From: Streptomyces sp. NBC_00461
GTDB lineage: Bacteria; Actinomycetota; Actinomycetes; Streptomycetales; Streptomycetaceae
Direction: 5' to 3'
NCBI RefSeq assembly: GCF_036013935.1
Contig: NZ_CP107902.1
Coordinates: 5,923,001 to 5,987,000 of the forward strand
Length of the DNA: 64,000 nucleotides
The position numbers and the translations under genes are program-made. The notes beneath the pieces are model-generated. The model made no database searches, was not told the DNA's origin, and saw only the letters and a list, made by a program, of their open reading frames with translations. Positions within the stretch are counted from its first letter, which is position 1; the number at the start of each line of letters is the position of its first letter. Of the stretch, positions 31,492 to 40,805 are shown piece after piece.

Positions 31492-32520
31492 CTAGGCCAG
31501 CCAGTCGTCCACCCCCGCCAGCAGCTTCGCCCGAACGTCCTCCGGTGCCGCCGAAGCACGCACCGACTGGCGGGCCAGCTCCGCCAACTCCTCGTCCGTG
31601 AAGGCGTGATGGCGGCGGGCGATGTCGTACTGGGCGGCCAGCCGCGAGCCGAACAGCAGCGGGTCGTCGGCGCCGAGCGCCATCGGGACCCCCGCCTCGA
31701 ACAGCGTGCGCAGCGGGACGTCCTCGGGCTTCTCGTAGACCCCCAGGGCCACGTTCGAGGCGGGACACACCTCGCAGGTCACACCCCGGTCCGCCAGGCG
31801 CTTCAGCAGGCGAGGGTCCTCCGCCGCCCGCACGCCGTGCCCGATCCGGTTCGCGTCCAGGTCGTCGAGGCAGTCCCGCACCGACGCCGGGCCGGTCAGC
31901 TCGCCGCCGTGCGGGGCGGACAGCAGACCGCCCTCGCGCGCGATGTTGAACGCCCGGTCGAAGTCCCTCGCCATGCCCCGGCGTTCGTCGTTGGAGAGCC
32001 CGAAGCCGACCACACCCCGGTCCGCGTACCGCACCGCCAGCCGGGCCAGCGTGCGCGCGTCCAGCGGGTGCTTCATCCGGTTCGCGGCGACCAGGACCCG
32101 CATCCCGAGCCCCGTCTCGCGCGACGTGGTCTCCACCGCGTCCAGGATGATCTCCAGCGCCGGGATCAGCCCACCCAGCCGGGGCGCGTACGACGTCGGG
32201 TCCACCTGGATCTCCAGCCACCCCGAACCGTCCTTCACATCCTCCTCCGCGGCCTCCCGCACCAGCCGCCGGATGTCCTCGGGCTCTCTGAGGCACGAGC
32301 GCGCGGCGTCGTACAGCCGCTGGAAGCGGAACCAGCCCCGCTCGTCCGTCGCCCGCAACTTCGGCGGCTCCCCGCTGGTCAGCGCCTCGGTCAGCGCATC
32401 GGGCAGTCGCACCCCGTACTTGTCGGCCAGCTCCAGCACGGTCGTGGGCCGCATCGACCCGGTGAAGTGCAGGTGCAGATGGGCCTTCGGCAGCTCAGAG
32501 ACATCACGTACACGCTCCAT
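31492..32520 (-). CDS. add: Adenosine deaminase
   Basis: The ATG at 32520 gives 342 residues. Metal ligands are in KAHLHLHFTGS and PHGGELTG (His followed by the catalytic Glu); IGHGVRAAEDP holds the conserved His, and GADDPLLFGS the metal and catalytic Asp pair. It deaminates adenosine or an analogue to inosine in purine salvage. It follows the aspartate aminotransferase gene but is separated from it by a strong terminator. Confidence 0.93.
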   Translation of the reverse strand: MERVRDVSELPKAHLHLHFTGSMRPTTVLELADKYGVRLPDALTEALTSGEPPKLRATDERGWFRFQRLYDAARSCLREPEDIRRLVREAAEEDVKDGSGWLEIQVDPTSYAPRLGGLIPALEIILDAVETTSRETGLGMRVLVAANRMKHPLDARTLARLAVRYADRGVVGFGLSNDERRGMARDFDRAFNIAREGGLLSAPHGGELTGPASVRDCLDDLDANRIGHGVRAAEDPRLLKRLADRGVTCEVCPASNVALGVYEKPEDVPLRTLFEAGVPMALGADDPLLFGSRLAAQYDIARRHHAFTDEELAELARQSVRASAAPEDVRAKLLAGVDDWLA

Positions 32521-32585
32521 TCCAGGATCCTGCCGTACGCCCCGGCCGTCCCGGTAGCGGATTCCCCGTACGTGGTCTTGCTCGC

Positions 32586-32621
32586 ACAAAAAAACGGGCC
32601 CCCTCACCCGAGGGGGCCCGT
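32586..32621 (-). terminator. Terminator of the aminotransferase gene
   Basis: ACGGGCCCCCTC pairs with GAGGGGGCCCGT around a four-base loop. On the leftward strand it is followed by seven T residues, a classical intrinsic terminator. Confidence 0.85.
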
Positions 32622-32636
32622 CCGACTGCGGCGAGG

Positions 32637-33863
32637 TCAGTCCTGCGCCTCCGCGAGCAGCTTCTGGATCCGGCTGACGCCCTCGACGAGATCCTCGTCA
32701 CCCAGGGCGTACGACAGCCGCAGATAGCCGGGCGTGCCGAAGGCCTCGCCCGGGACGACCGCGACCTCGGCCTCCTCCAGGATCAGCGCGGCCAGCTCGA
32801 CCGTGTCCTGCGGACGCTTGCCGCGGATCTCCTTGCCGAGCAGGCCCTTCGCCGACGGGTACGCGTAGAAGGCGCCCTCGGGCTCGGGGCAGACGATGCC
32901 GTCGATCTCGTTGAGCATCCGCACGATGGTCTTGCGGCGGCGGTCGAAGGCCTCGCGCATCGTGGCGACGGCGTCCAGGTCGCCGGAGACGGCGGCCAGG
33001 GCGGCCACCTGGGCGACGTTCGACACGTTCGACGTGGCGTGCGACTGCAGGTTCGTCGCGGCCTTGATCACGTCCTTCGGGCCGATGACCCAGCCCACAC
33101 GCCAGCCCGTCATCGCGTACGTCTTCGCCACACCGTTGACCACGATGCACCGGTCGCGCAGCTCGGGCAGCAGCGCCGGAAGGGATACGGAGACCGCGTC
33201 GCCGTAGACCAGGTGCTCGTAGATCTCGTCGGTCATCACCCACAGGCCGTGCTCGACGGCCCAGCGGCCGATGGCCTCGGTCTCGGCCTCGGAGTACACC
33301 GCGCCGGTCGGGTTGGACGGTGAGACGAAGAGGACGACCTTCGTCTTCTCCGTGCGCGCGGCCTCCAACTGCTCCACGCTCACGCGGTAGCCGGTCGTCT
33401 CGTCCGCTACGACCTCGACCGGGACACCGTCGGCCAGACGGATCGACTCCGGGTACGTCGTCCAGTAGGGCGCCGGGACGATGACCTCGTCGCCCGGGTC
33501 GAGGATCGCGGCGAAGGCCTCGTAGATGGCCTGCTTGCCGCCGTTGGTGACCAGGATCTGCGAGACGTCCGGCTCGTAGCCCGAATCGCGCAGCGTCTTC
33601 GCGGCGATCGCGGCCTTCAGTTCGGGCAGACCGCCGGCCGGCGTGTAGCGGTGGTACTTCGGGTTCCTGCAGGCCTCGACCGCGGCCTCGACGATGTAGT
33701 CCGGAGTCGGGAAGTCCGGTTCACCGGCGCCGAAGCCGATCACCGGCCGCCCAGCGGCCTTGAGGGCCTTGGCCTTGGCGTCCACGGCGAGAGTGGCGGA
33801 CTCGGAGATCGCGCCGACTCGGGCGGAGACCCGGCGCTCGGTGGGAGGGGTTGCAGCGCTCAT
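32637..33863 (-). CDS. aspC: Aspartate aminotransferase-type PLP enzyme
   Basis: A 408-residue class I aminotransferase. It has [55 protein letters not shown], the PLP lysine in [14 protein letters not shown], and the substrate Arg near YLRLSYAL. It interconverts aspartate and glutamate keto acids; close relatives may also act on prephenate. The position upstream of secE is conserved in Streptomyces. Confidence 0.93.
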   Translation of the reverse strand: MSAATPPTERRVSARVGAISESATLAVDAKAKALKAAGRPVIGFGAGEPDFPTPDYIVEAAVEACRNPKYHRYTPAGGLPELKAAIAAKTLRDSGYEPDVSQILVTNGGKQAIYEAFAAILDPGDEVIVPAPYWTTYPESIRLADGVPVEVVADETTGYRVSVEQLEAARTEKTKVVLFVSPSNPTGAVYSEAETEAIGRWAVEHGLWVMTDEIYEHLVYGDAVSVSLPALLPELRDRCIVVNGVAKTYAMTGWRVGWVIGPKDVIKAATNLQSHATSNVSNVAQVAALAAVSGDLDAVATMREAFDRRRKTIVRMLNEIDGIVCPEPEGAFYAYPSAKGLLGKEIRGKRPQDTVELAALILEEAEVAVVPGEAFGTPGYLRLSYALGDEDLVEGVSRIQKLLAEAQD

Positions 33864-34145
33864 GCCCCCATCGTTTCAGACCGGAAACGTCCGCGGCACA
33901 CGGGTTTCACGGACTGAACATCCTGGGGCCGGCCACTGAACACCTATCCGGATTCACCCCACGGCCTGGGTGATCTTCCGTCGGTTTTCCGGCGATCTTC
34001 CTTCCCCAATGCCCTTACGGGCGCTTTCTGTTCGACGGGGCGCTTCGGACCACGTACACTCTCACCTCGTTGGCCATCAGCAGCCGCGCCGCAGACGGTG
34101 CACACCGAGCACTCGGTCGGATGCGGTACGTTGGTGGACACACAA
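33864..34145. other. Divergent intergenic region before tRNA-Trp and secE
   Basis: This stretch of under 300 bases has no gene. A possible promoter, TTCGAC (34031-34036) and TACACT (34055-34060) with an 18-base spacer, faces tRNA-Trp and secE. Confidence 0.4.
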
Positions 34146-34218
34146 AGGGTCGTAGCTCAATTGGTAGAGCACCGGTCTCCAAAACCGGCGGTTGGGGGTT
34201 CAAGTCCCTCCGGCCCTG
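34146..34218 (+). tRNA. tRNA-Trp (anticodon CCA)
   Basis: 73 bases with acceptor AGGGTCG/CGGCCCT, anticodon stem CCGGT/ACCGG around CTCCAAA (CCA) and T-loop GGTTCAAGTCC. The location just upstream of secE is typical of actinobacteria. Confidence 0.95.
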
Positions 34219-34326
34219 CTACACACACCTTCGCCAGGATGTGTGCGCATGTACGTACTGCATTGCAACGCCGTGCGGCTCAGACCGGGCGCGGCACGGC
34301 CACGACCCGGGAACAGGTGAGGACGA

Positions 34327-34611
34327 ATGGCGGACGCCGTGGGCTCCATCGACACGCCTGATGCCCAGGACGAGGCGCGGGAGACCAAGAAGTCCCGCAA
34401 GGGCGGCAAGCGGGCCAAGAAGGGCCCGTTCAAGAGGCTTGCCCTCTTCTATCGTCAGGTCATCGCCGAACTCCGCAAGGTCGTCTGGCCTACGCGGAAT
34501 CAGCTGTCGACGTACACCACCGTGGTGATTGTCTTCGTCGTCATCATGATCGGCCTGGTGACCGTGATTGACTATGGGCTCAGTCACGCGGCCAAGTACG
34601 TCTTCGGCTGA
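34327..34611 (+). CDS. secE: Preprotein translocase subunit SecE
   Basis: This 94-residue protein has a charged N-terminus ([16 protein letters not shown]), the conserved cytoplasmic hinge [19 protein letters not shown] and a single membrane helix ([20 protein letters not shown]). It stabilises SecY in the translocon. It lies directly before nusG, as in most bacteria. Confidence 0.97.
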   Translation: MADAVGSIDTPDAQDEARETKKSRKGGKRAKKGPFKRLALFYRQVIAELRKVVWPTRNQLSTYTTVVIVFVVIMIGLVTVIDYGLSHAAKYVFG

Positions 34612-34623
34612 GCAGAGAGCGAA

Positions 34624-34646
34624 GGGCGCCGAGGTACCCGGCGCCC
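34624..34646 (+). terminator. Hairpin between secE and nusG
   Basis: GGGCGCCG pairs with CGGCGCCC around seven bases and is followed by CTTT. It may attenuate read-through into nusG. Confidence 0.45.
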
Positions 34647-34691
34647 CTTTCGCATGTTCCACCCCCATGTATCCAGGAAGAAGCAGCCACC

Positions 34692-35552
34692 GTGTCTGAC
34701 ACGAACCTGAACGACGACGCCATCGAGCCGGACGAGTCCGTGGACGACGAACTCGACATCGTCGAGGGCGCGGACGAGCAGGACGAGTTCGAGGCTGCCG
34801 AGGCCGAGGCGGGGGAGCCGGCCGAGGAGGCCGCCCTGCAGGTCGTGGACGAGGACGAGACCGCCGAGGACGAGACCGCCGAAGAGGCCGTCGTGGACGA
34901 GGCCGTCGAGGAGGAGCCCGAGCCGGCCGAGCCCGTCGACCCGGTCCAGGCGCTCCGCGAGGAGCTTCGCTCCCTCCCCGGCGAGTGGTACGTCATCCAC
35001 ACGTACGCCGGTTACGAGAACCGCGTGAAGACCAACCTTGAGCAGCGCGCCGTCTCGCTGAACGTCGAGGACTACATCTTCCAGGCCGAGGTGCCGCAGG
35101 AAGAGGTCGTCCAGATCAAGAACGGCGACCGCAAGACCATCAAGCAGAACAAGCTCCCGGGCTACGTCCTCGTCCGCATGGACCTGACGAACGAGTCCTG
35201 GGGTGTGGTCCGCAACACCCCCGGCGTCACCGGCTTCGTGGGCAACGCCTACGACCCCTACCCGCTGACCCTGGACGAGATCGTCAAGATGCTCGCCCCG
35301 GAGGCCGAGGAGAAGGCAGCCCGTGAGGCCGCCGAGGCCGAGGGCAAGCCCGTCCCGCAGCGCAAGGTCGAGGTCCAGGTGCTGGACTTCGAGGTCGGCG
35401 ACTCGGTCACGGTCACGGACGGCCCGTTCGCCACGCTCCAGGCGACCATCAACGAGATCAACCCCGACTCGAAGAAGGTCAAGGGTCTGGTGGAGATCTT
35501 CGGTCGGGAGACCCCGGTCGAGCTGTCGTTCGACCAGATCCAGAAGAACTAG
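34692..35552 (+). CDS. nusG: Transcription antitermination/elongation factor NusG
   Basis: The GTG at 34692 gives 286 residues. The first 95 residues are a very acidic, low-complexity extension seen in Streptomyces NusG. The NGN domain follows ([29 protein letters not shown]), then the KOW domain near the end ([20 protein letters not shown]). It binds RNA polymerase and modulates pausing, termination and coupling to ribosomes. A full terminator follows, so rplK is expressed separately. Confidence 0.96.
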   Translation: MSDTNLNDDAIEPDESVDDELDIVEGADEQDEFEAAEAEAGEPAEEAALQVVDEDETAEDETAEEAVVDEAVEEEPEPAEPVDPVQALREELRSLPGEWYVIHTYAGYENRVKTNLEQRAVSLNVEDYIFQAEVPQEEVVQIKNGDRKTIKQNKLPGYVLVRMDLTNESWGVVRNTPGVTGFVGNAYDPYPLTLDEIVKMLAPEAEEKAAREAAEAEGKPVPQRKVEVQVLDFEVGDSVTVTDGPFATLQATINEINPDSKKVKGLVEIFGRETPVELSFDQIQKN

Positions 35553-35578
35553 TTCTTCCTGGAACACGCGCCTCCGAC

Positions 35579-35624
35579 CAGGTCAGACAGGCTCTCGACA
35601 GCCGGTCTGACCTGCTCGGTTTTT
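35579..35624 (+). terminator. secE-nusG operon terminator
   Basis: CAGGTCAGAC pairs perfectly with GTCTGACCTG, followed by CTCGGTTTTT. A possible rplK promoter (TTGGCC 35623, TATCGT 35645, 16-base spacer) begins right after it. Confidence 0.7.
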
Positions 35625-35721
35625 GGCCGCACACCTATACCCGTTATCGTTGTGCGGTATGCCTTCATCCGGGACGCGACCCGGGCGCAGGCACGCCTCA
35701 ATCGAAAGGACCCGGAGAGTA

Positions 35722-36156
35722 ATGCCTCCCAAGAAGAAGAAGGTCACGGGGCTCATCAAGCTCCAGATCAACGCCGGTGCGGCGAACCCGGCTCCGCCGG
35801 TCGGCCCCGCGCTGGGTCAGCACGGCGTCAACATCATGGAGTTCTGCAAGGCGTACAACGCCGCGACCGAGTCGCAGCGTGGCTGGGTGATCCCGGTGGA
35901 GATCACGGTCTACGAGGACCGTTCCTTCACCTTCGTCACCAAGACGCCGCCGGCCGCGAAGATGATCCTCAAGGCCGCGGGTGTGGAGAAGGGCTCCGGC
36001 GAGCCGCACAAGACCAAGGTCGCCAAGATCACCCAGGCGCAGGTCCGCGAGATCGCCACGACCAAGCTCCCCGACCTCAACGCCAACGACCTGGACGCCG
36101 CGTCGAAGATCATCGCCGGCACCGCCCGTTCCATGGGCATCACGGTCGAGGGCTGA
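35722..36156 (+). CDS. rplK: 50S ribosomal protein L11
   Basis: The ATG at 35722 follows GGAGAG. The 144-residue protein begins [20 protein letters not shown] and carries the proline-rich [19 protein letters not shown]. It forms the GTPase-associated centre with 23S rRNA, contacts elongation factors and RelA, and is the site of thiostrepton action. Confidence 0.98.
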
Positions 36157-36239
36157 GCCCCAACCTCCCCGCACGTCAGCAGAAGTGGCAGGGCCTGCTC
36201 GGCCCGGACCACGACTCCTAAGAATCCACAGGAGCAGTA

Positions 36240-36965
36240 GTGAGCAAGCGCAGCAAGTCTCTCCGCGCTGCGGACGCCAAGATCGACCGGGACAAGCTCT
36301 ACGCCCCGCTCGAGGCCGTCCGTCTCGCCAAGGAGACCTCCACGACCAAGTTCGACGGCACCGTCGAGGTCGCCTTCCGTCTGGGTGTCGACCCGCGCAA
36401 GGCCGACCAGATGGTCCGTGGCACCGTGAACCTGCCGCACGGCACCGGTAAGACCGCCCGGGTCCTGGTCTTCGCGACCGGTGACCGTGCAGCGGCCGCA
36501 GAGGCCGCGGGCGCCGACATCGTCGGCTCCGACGAACTGATCGACGAGGTGGCGAAGGGCCGTCTGGACTTCGACGCCGTCGTCGCCACCCCGGACCTCA
36601 TGGGCAAGGTCGGCCGCCTCGGCCGCGTACTCGGTCCCCGTGGTCTGATGCCGAACCCCAAGACCGGCACCGTGACCCCGGACGTCGCCAAGGCTGTCAA
36701 CGACATCAAGGGCGGCAAGATCGAGTTCCGCGTCGACAAGCACTCGAACCTGCACTTCATCATCGGCAAGGTGTCGTTCGACGACACCAAGCTGGTGGAG
36801 AACTACGGCGCCGCGCTGGACGAGATCCTCCGTCTGAAGCCGTCCGCCGCCAAGGGTCGCTACATCAAGAAGGCCGCGATCAGCACCACGATCGGCCCCG
36901 GCATTCCGGTCGACTCCAACCGCACCCGCAACCTCCTCGTCGAGGAGGACCCGGCCGCCGTCTGA
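36240..36965 (+). CDS. rplA: 50S ribosomal protein L1
   Basis: A GTG at 36240 follows AGGAG. The 241-residue protein has the L1 stalk signature [20 protein letters not shown] and [20 protein letters not shown]1 controls E-site tRNA release and in many bacteria represses its own operon. It is cotranscribed with rplK and ended by the hairpin at 37001. Confidence 0.98.
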   Translation: MSKRSKSLRAADAKIDRDKLYAPLEAVRLAKETSTTKFDGTVEVAFRLGVDPRKADQMVRGTVNLPHGTGKTARVLVFATGDRAAAAEAAGADIVGSDELIDEVAKGRLDFDAVVATPDLMGKVGRLGRVLGPRGLMPNPKTGTVTPDVAKAVNDIKGGKIEFRVDKHSNLHFIIGKVSFDDTKLVENYGAALDEILRLKPSAAKGRYIKKAAISTTIGPGIPVDSNRTRNLLVEEDPAAV

Positions 36966-37000
36966 TCCCGACGGCAGTCGCGCGTACGCGTTCTTGCACG

Positions 37001-37033
37001 CGAGCCCCGCAACCTTTCGAGGTGCGGGGCTCG
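37001..37033 (+). terminator. rplK-rplA terminator
   Basis: CGAGCCCCGC pairs perfectly with GCGGGGCTCG (with ACC/GGT continuing inside), followed by TCCCTTT. Confidence 0.75.
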
Positions 37034-37106
37034 TCCCTTTCCCCGGACGTATGTCAGTGCCCTGCGTTAGCGTGCGGGCACAGCAATCGCATAGGGGTGG
37101 GGACCA

Positions 37107-38015
37107 ATGAAGAGCACGACCGTGCGCCGCGTGAGCCTGTCGATCGCGGTACTGACCGTGCTGTCGGCCGTGGCCGCCTGCAGCTCCTCGGACTCGGGCA
37201 AGGACGGCAAGGACGACAAGACAGCCGGGAAGGCCGTGACGCACCTCAGCCCCATAGCGGCTCTGCGCACCGCCGAGAAGTCCACCGACAGCGCAGACTC
37301 CGCCAGGGTCGAGTCCACGACCACCATGGGCTCCCTGATGTCCATGACGGCCGACGGCGCCCTCGGCTGGGCCGACGGCCTCACCGGCAACCTCACCATC
37401 ACCTACACCGGCGGCACCATGGCCGACACCATGCGCGGCCTCGGCACCACGTCGATGGAGGCCCGCTACCTGCCCGACGCGTACTACGCGAAGATGGGCG
37501 AGAAGTTCGCCGAGCAGGCGGGCGGCAAACACTGGATCCGGTACGGCTACGCCGACCTGGCCGCACTCGGCGGCAGCTCCGGCGCCTACCTCAAGGACCA
37601 GATGCAGAACACGACGCCCAACCAGTCTGTGAAGCTCCTGCTGGCCTCCGGGGACGTCAAGAAGGCCGGCACCGAGAAGGTGCGCGGCGTGAACACCACG
37701 CACTACTCGGGCACGGTGGACGTGGCCGACCTCGCCGGCAAGAACTCCAACCTCACCGCGAGCCAACTCGCCGGCCTGAAGAAGCAGCTCACCCAGGCCG
37801 GCGTCACCACGGAGACCGTCGACATCTGGGTCGACGGCCAGGACCTCCTGGTCAAGAAGACGGAGAAGGGCCGGATGACGGCCGGCGAGTACACCCAGAC
37901 CGCGTACTACAGCGACTACGGCGTGAAGGTCTCCGCCACCGAGCCCGCGGCGAGCGACACCGAGGACTTCAAGGCTCTGCTGAAGAAGCAGGGCGGGACC
38001 GGAACGACGTCCTGA
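37107..38015 (+). CDS. Lipoprotein, LppX/LolA-like fold
   Basis: This 302-residue protein has a type II signal peptide (RRVSLSIAVLTVLSAVAAC) with the lipidated cysteine at residue 25 and a charged linker. The mature part resembles LppX/LprG-like or outer-membrane-lipoprotein-carrier-like domains (YLPDAYYAKMGEKFAEQAGG, VDIWVDGQDLLVKKTEKG). It probably binds a lipid or hydrophobic ligand outside the membrane. A paralogue follows four bases after its stop. The pair sits between rplA and rplJ, as in S. coelicolor. Confidence 0.85.
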   Translation: MKSTTVRRVSLSIAVLTVLSAVAACSSSDSGKDGKDDKTAGKAVTHLSPIAALRTAEKSTDSADSARVESTTTMGSLMSMTADGALGWADGLTGNLTITYTGGTMADTMRGLGTTSMEARYLPDAYYAKMGEKFAEQAGGKHWIRYGYADLAALGGSSGAYLKDQMQNTTPNQSVKLLLASGDVKKAGTEKVRGVNTTHYSGTVDVADLAGKNSNLTASQLAGLKKQLTQAGVTTETVDIWVDGQDLLVKKTEKGRMTAGEYTQTAYYSDYGVKVSATEPAASDTEDFKALLKKQGGTGTTS

Positions 38016-38019
38016 CACC

Positions 38020-38871
38020 ATGAGATCTCTTGTACGTGCACACATGCCGCGCCGTGCGGCGGGAGCGGCGGGCGCTGCCCTGCTCCTCGCCGCCGGAGCG
38101 GTCGGCTGCGGGAGCGGCGTGGGCGGTTCGGCGGGGGCCTCGGCCTCGTCGGCGGCCCAGGCCGTCGCACGGGCCGCGAAGAAAACAGAGGGCGTCACGT
38201 CCCTGCACTACCGGCTCAGCGGCCGGATACCGGAGCAGGGGCGGGTCGAGGCCGAGGCATCGGTCGGCACCAGGCCGGCGGTGGCGCGTCTGACGATGTC
38301 CACCCTGGGCGGCGATGACCCAACCGTCGCCGAACTGCGGCTGGTCGACGGGGTGTTGTACCAGAGTCAGACCGAGAACGGCGTGGCCCAGCAGGTACAC
38401 GGCAGACACTGGGCCGGCTTCGGCCGCTCCGCCGAGTTCACCGCGGCCGGCGGTCTGCGGATGGACGTGGGCGGCCTACGCGAACAGGTCGGACGCAACC
38501 CGGCCCGGGACGCCGCCCTCCTGGCCGCCTCCGACGACGTGCGGCGGGCAGGCACGGAGACCGTCGACGGCGTCACCACCACGCACTACACGGGGACGGC
38601 CGGCCTGGACGACCTCCGCGCCTCCCTGAAGGGCGAGGAGAAGAGGGGCCTCGACCAGTACGACAGGATGGGCGTCGACGAGCTCACCCTGGACGTGTGG
38701 ATCGACGGTCACGACCGCGTCAGGCGACTCCGCACCCAGGGCTTCGGCACCCACGGTGAGCTCGATCTCACCGTCACCTTCCTCGACTTCGGCAAGTCGG
38801 TGACGGTCCGGGCACCTGCCCGCGACGACACCGTGGACCTGAGCAAGCCGCGGAAGGAGACCCGCGGCTGA
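38020..38871 (+). CDS. Second LppX/LolA-like lipoprotein
   Basis: A 283-residue paralogue of the preceding lipoprotein with signal peptide and lipobox (ALLLAAGAVGCGS). Shared features include TTTHYTGTAGLDDLRASLKG and LTLDVWIDGHDRVRRLRTQG near the C-terminus. The two-gene unit is translationally linked (four-base gap). It probably acts on hydrophobic ligands at the cell surface. A later start at 38044 (MPRRAAGAAG) would also keep the signal peptide. Confidence 0.83.
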   Translation: MRSLVRAHMPRRAAGAAGAALLLAAGAVGCGSGVGGSAGASASSAAQAVARAAKKTEGVTSLHYRLSGRIPEQGRVEAEASVGTRPAVARLTMSTLGGDDPTVAELRLVDGVLYQSQTENGVAQQVHGRHWAGFGRSAEFTAAGGLRMDVGGLREQVGRNPARDAALLAASDDVRRAGTETVDGVTTTHYTGTAGLDDLRASLKGEEKRGLDQYDRMGVDELTLDVWIDGHDRVRRLRTQGFGTHGELDLTVTFLDFGKSVTVRAPARDDTVDLSKPRKETRG

Positions 38872-38885
38872 GCCCCGTACGGGCG

Positions 38886-39154
38886 GATTTGCTTGACGGC
38901 GATCCGTTCGCGTACTCTCCTTGAGAAGCCAAAGACCGCTGGTCGTTGCCGTGCGCTCCTGGAGGGTGCGGTGGCCGAAGGATCCGCTGAACCGCGGACG
39001 ACCCGCGCAGGTGATCGTGGAATCGCTCCCGACAGTTCGCTGCTCACGCCGCGCACAATCGGTTGAGCTACGCCCCGAGCGCTTGCGCCGGGGCGTTTCG
39101 TTTTCCCCAGCCCCTTCCGAGCGGTCGTCATCACCCGGAAGGAGGCCGACGCTC
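38886..39154 (+). promoter_or_regulatory. L10 leader (autoregulatory region of rplJ-rplL)
   Basis: The region between the lipoprotein and rplJ carries a promoter-like TTGCTT (38889) and TACTCT (38913-38918) with an 18-base spacer, then about 230 bases of structured leader, including AAGACCGCTGGTCGTTGCCG typical of actinobacterial L10 leaders. It is known that the L10-L7/L12 complex binds such leaders to repress translation. An attenuator-like hairpin ends it (39070-39104). Confidence 0.7.
39070..39104 (+). terminator. Attenuator-like hairpin in the L10 leader
   Basis: ACGCCCCG pairs with CGGGGCGT around an 11-base loop and is followed by TTCGTTTT. It resembles an intrinsic terminator placed 50 bases before rplJ. 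Confidence 0.65.
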
Positions 39155-39685
39155 ATGGCAAGGCCCGACAAGGCTGCCGCGGTGGCCGAGCTCGCGGAGC
39201 AGTTCCGCAGCTCGAACGCCGCCGTGCTGACCGAGTACCGGGGTCTCACCGTGGCGCAGCTCAAGACGCTGCGCCGTTCGCTCGGTGAGAACGCCCAGTA
39301 CGCCGTGGTGAAGAACACGCTGACCAAGATTGCGGCCAACGAGGCCGGGATCTCGACGCTCGACGACCTGTTCAACGGTCCGACGGCGGTCGCCTTCGTC
39401 ACCGGTGACCCGGTGGAGTCGGCGAAGGGTCTTCGTGACTTTGCCAAGGACAACCCGAACCTCGTCATCAAGGGCGGTGTCCTTGACGGCAAGGCGCTGT
39501 CCGCCGACGAGATCAAGAAGCTTGCGGACCTTGAGTCCCGCGAGGTTCTGCTCGCCAAGCTGGCGGGCGCCTTCAAGGGCAAGCAGACCCAGGCTGCTCA
39601 GGTCTTCCAGGCGCTCCCGTCGAAGTTCGTCCGCACCGCGGAGGCGCTTCGTGCCAAGCAGGCCGAGCAGGGCGGTGCCGAGTAA
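39155..39685 (+). CDS. rplJ: 50S ribosomal protein L10
   Basis: The ATG at 39155 follows GGAAGGAGG. The 176-residue protein ([49 protein letters not shown]) anchors L7/L12 dimers to the ribosome. Its C-terminal helix (about residues 140-170) is the L7/L12 docking site. It should regulate its own synthesis through the leader. Confidence 0.98.
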   Translation: MARPDKAAAVAELAEQFRSSNAAVLTEYRGLTVAQLKTLRRSLGENAQYAVVKNTLTKIAANEAGISTLDDLFNGPTAVAFVTGDPVESAKGLRDFAKDNPNLVIKGGVLDGKALSADEIKKLADLESREVLLAKLAGAFKGKQTQAAQVFQALPSKFVRTAEALRAKQAEQGGAE

Positions 39686-39811
39686 TTCGGCTCGCGAAAT
39701 GACCGCCGCCTGAGGCTCTCCGCCTGAGGCAGAGGTCGTAGCGGGCCGAACGTACGCCCGCCATACATGTACATCCCGGCACCAGCCGAAATTAGTGGAA
39801 GGAAAGCCATC

Positions 39812-40192
39812 GTGGCTCTCACCCAGGACGAACTGCTCGCCGAGTTCGAGGGCATGACCCTCATCCAGCTCTCCGAGTTCGTGAAGGCGTTCGAGGAGAA
39901 GTTCGACGTCACCGCCGCCGCCGCGGTTGCCGTCGCCGGTCCGGCCGGTCCGGCCGCCCCCGCCGAGGCCGCTGAGGAGCAGGACGAGTTCGACGTCATC
40001 CTCACGGGTGCCGGCGAGAAGAAGATCCAGGTCATCAAGGTCGTGCGTGAGCTGACCTCCCTGGGTCTCAAGGAGGCCAAGGACCTCGTGGACGGCGCCC
40101 CCAAGCCCGTTCTCGAGAAGGTCGCCAAGGACGCCGCCGAGAAGGCCGCCGAGTCCCTCAAGGGCGCCGGCGCCTCCGTCGAGGTCAAGTGA
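39812..40192 (+). CDS. rplL: 50S ribosomal protein L7/L12
   Basis: A GTG at 39812 follows GGAAGGAAAG. The 126-residue protein has the N-terminal dimerisation domain, an Ala/Pro/Gly hinge ([20 protein letters not shown]) and the C-terminal factor-binding domain ([20 protein letters not shown]). It recruits translational GTPases. It is followed by a hairpin before rpoB. Confidence 0.98.
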   Translation: MALTQDELLAEFEGMTLIQLSEFVKAFEEKFDVTAAAAVAVAGPAGPAAPAEAAEEQDEFDVILTGAGEKKIQVIKVVRELTSLGLKEAKDLVDGAPKPVLEKVAKDAAEKAAESLKGAGASVEVK

Positions 40193-40266
40193 CCCCACGG
40201 AGTCCCGTAGGGGCTCCCTTGCCGGCTGACACAGCTCCTCGCAGAGGGCTGTAACGCTGACGCACT

Positions 40267-40300
40267 GAAGAGCGATCATCCATCCGGGTGGTCGCTCTTC
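40267..40300 (+). terminator. Attenuator hairpin after rplL
   Basis: GAAGAGCGA pairs with TCGCTCTTC around a loop. It probably makes part of the rplJL transcript stop before rpoB, keeping ribosomal protein output above RNA polymerase output. Confidence 0.6.
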
Positions 40301-40594
40301 GGCGTTCCGGGAGACCGTGTGGCGGCTGCCTTGCACCGGGTCCGCGGAGAGTATGGTGATCTTCGTTGTGCCTCCGAGAGGCCCCGGTGCAGGCTGCAAG
40401 TGACGATGGCAGCACCCGGTTTGGGCAAGAGGGGCCTTGACGAACCGCACGCAGCGCGCAATTCTCAGGACGCGTCGTCACAAGGATCCGAATCCGAGGC
40501 ATGGATCGACGACGAAGAGGGCAGTATCAACGTGCATTGAGGGCGTGGGCTTGCAGCAGGTGTGGAGACAACGACGGTCTCAAAAAATCGGGGC

Positions 40595-40623
40595 TGGACA
40601 TCAGTGTGCCGAGTGGCTACACT
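40595..40623 (+). promoter_or_regulatory. rpoB promoter
   Basis: TGGACA (40595-40600) and TACACT (40618-40623) are separated by 17 bases, close to the consensus for the principal sigma factor HrdB. It gives rpoBC a transcript independent of rplJL. Confidence 0.65.
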
Positions 40624-40805
40624 GACCCTTTGCGCTGCCTGTTAGCTGTCCCCTGCCCGTCACCAGGGGCATGCCCTCGCTTGAGCACCGACGATCAGAA
40701 CGTCCCCGACCTGGCCTTTCGGCCAAATCGGGGAGTGCTGTCTCTGTGTGCAGGAGAGGGACCGGTACGCGCGTAGTGAGTCCGAGCCCTCGGAAGGACC
40801 CCCTC

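Larger units (their letters stand above)
40193..40805. other. rplL-rpoB intergenic region with attenuator and rpoB promoter
   Basis: About 610 bases with no gene. The left part holds the hairpin at 40267-40300, the middle a consensus-like promoter (40595-40623), and the right an approximately 175-base rpoB leader with a further stem (CCCCGACCTGGCC facing GGCCAAATCGGGG around 40702-40735). Confidence 0.6.

Noticed and set aside
35910..38198. 762-codon frame opposite rplK, rplA and a lipoprotein
   Set aside because: Crosses three well-supported rightward genes and their terminator.
40437..40625. Small rightward frame before rpoB
   Set aside because: Lies in the promoter region, has no ribosome site and no conserved feature.
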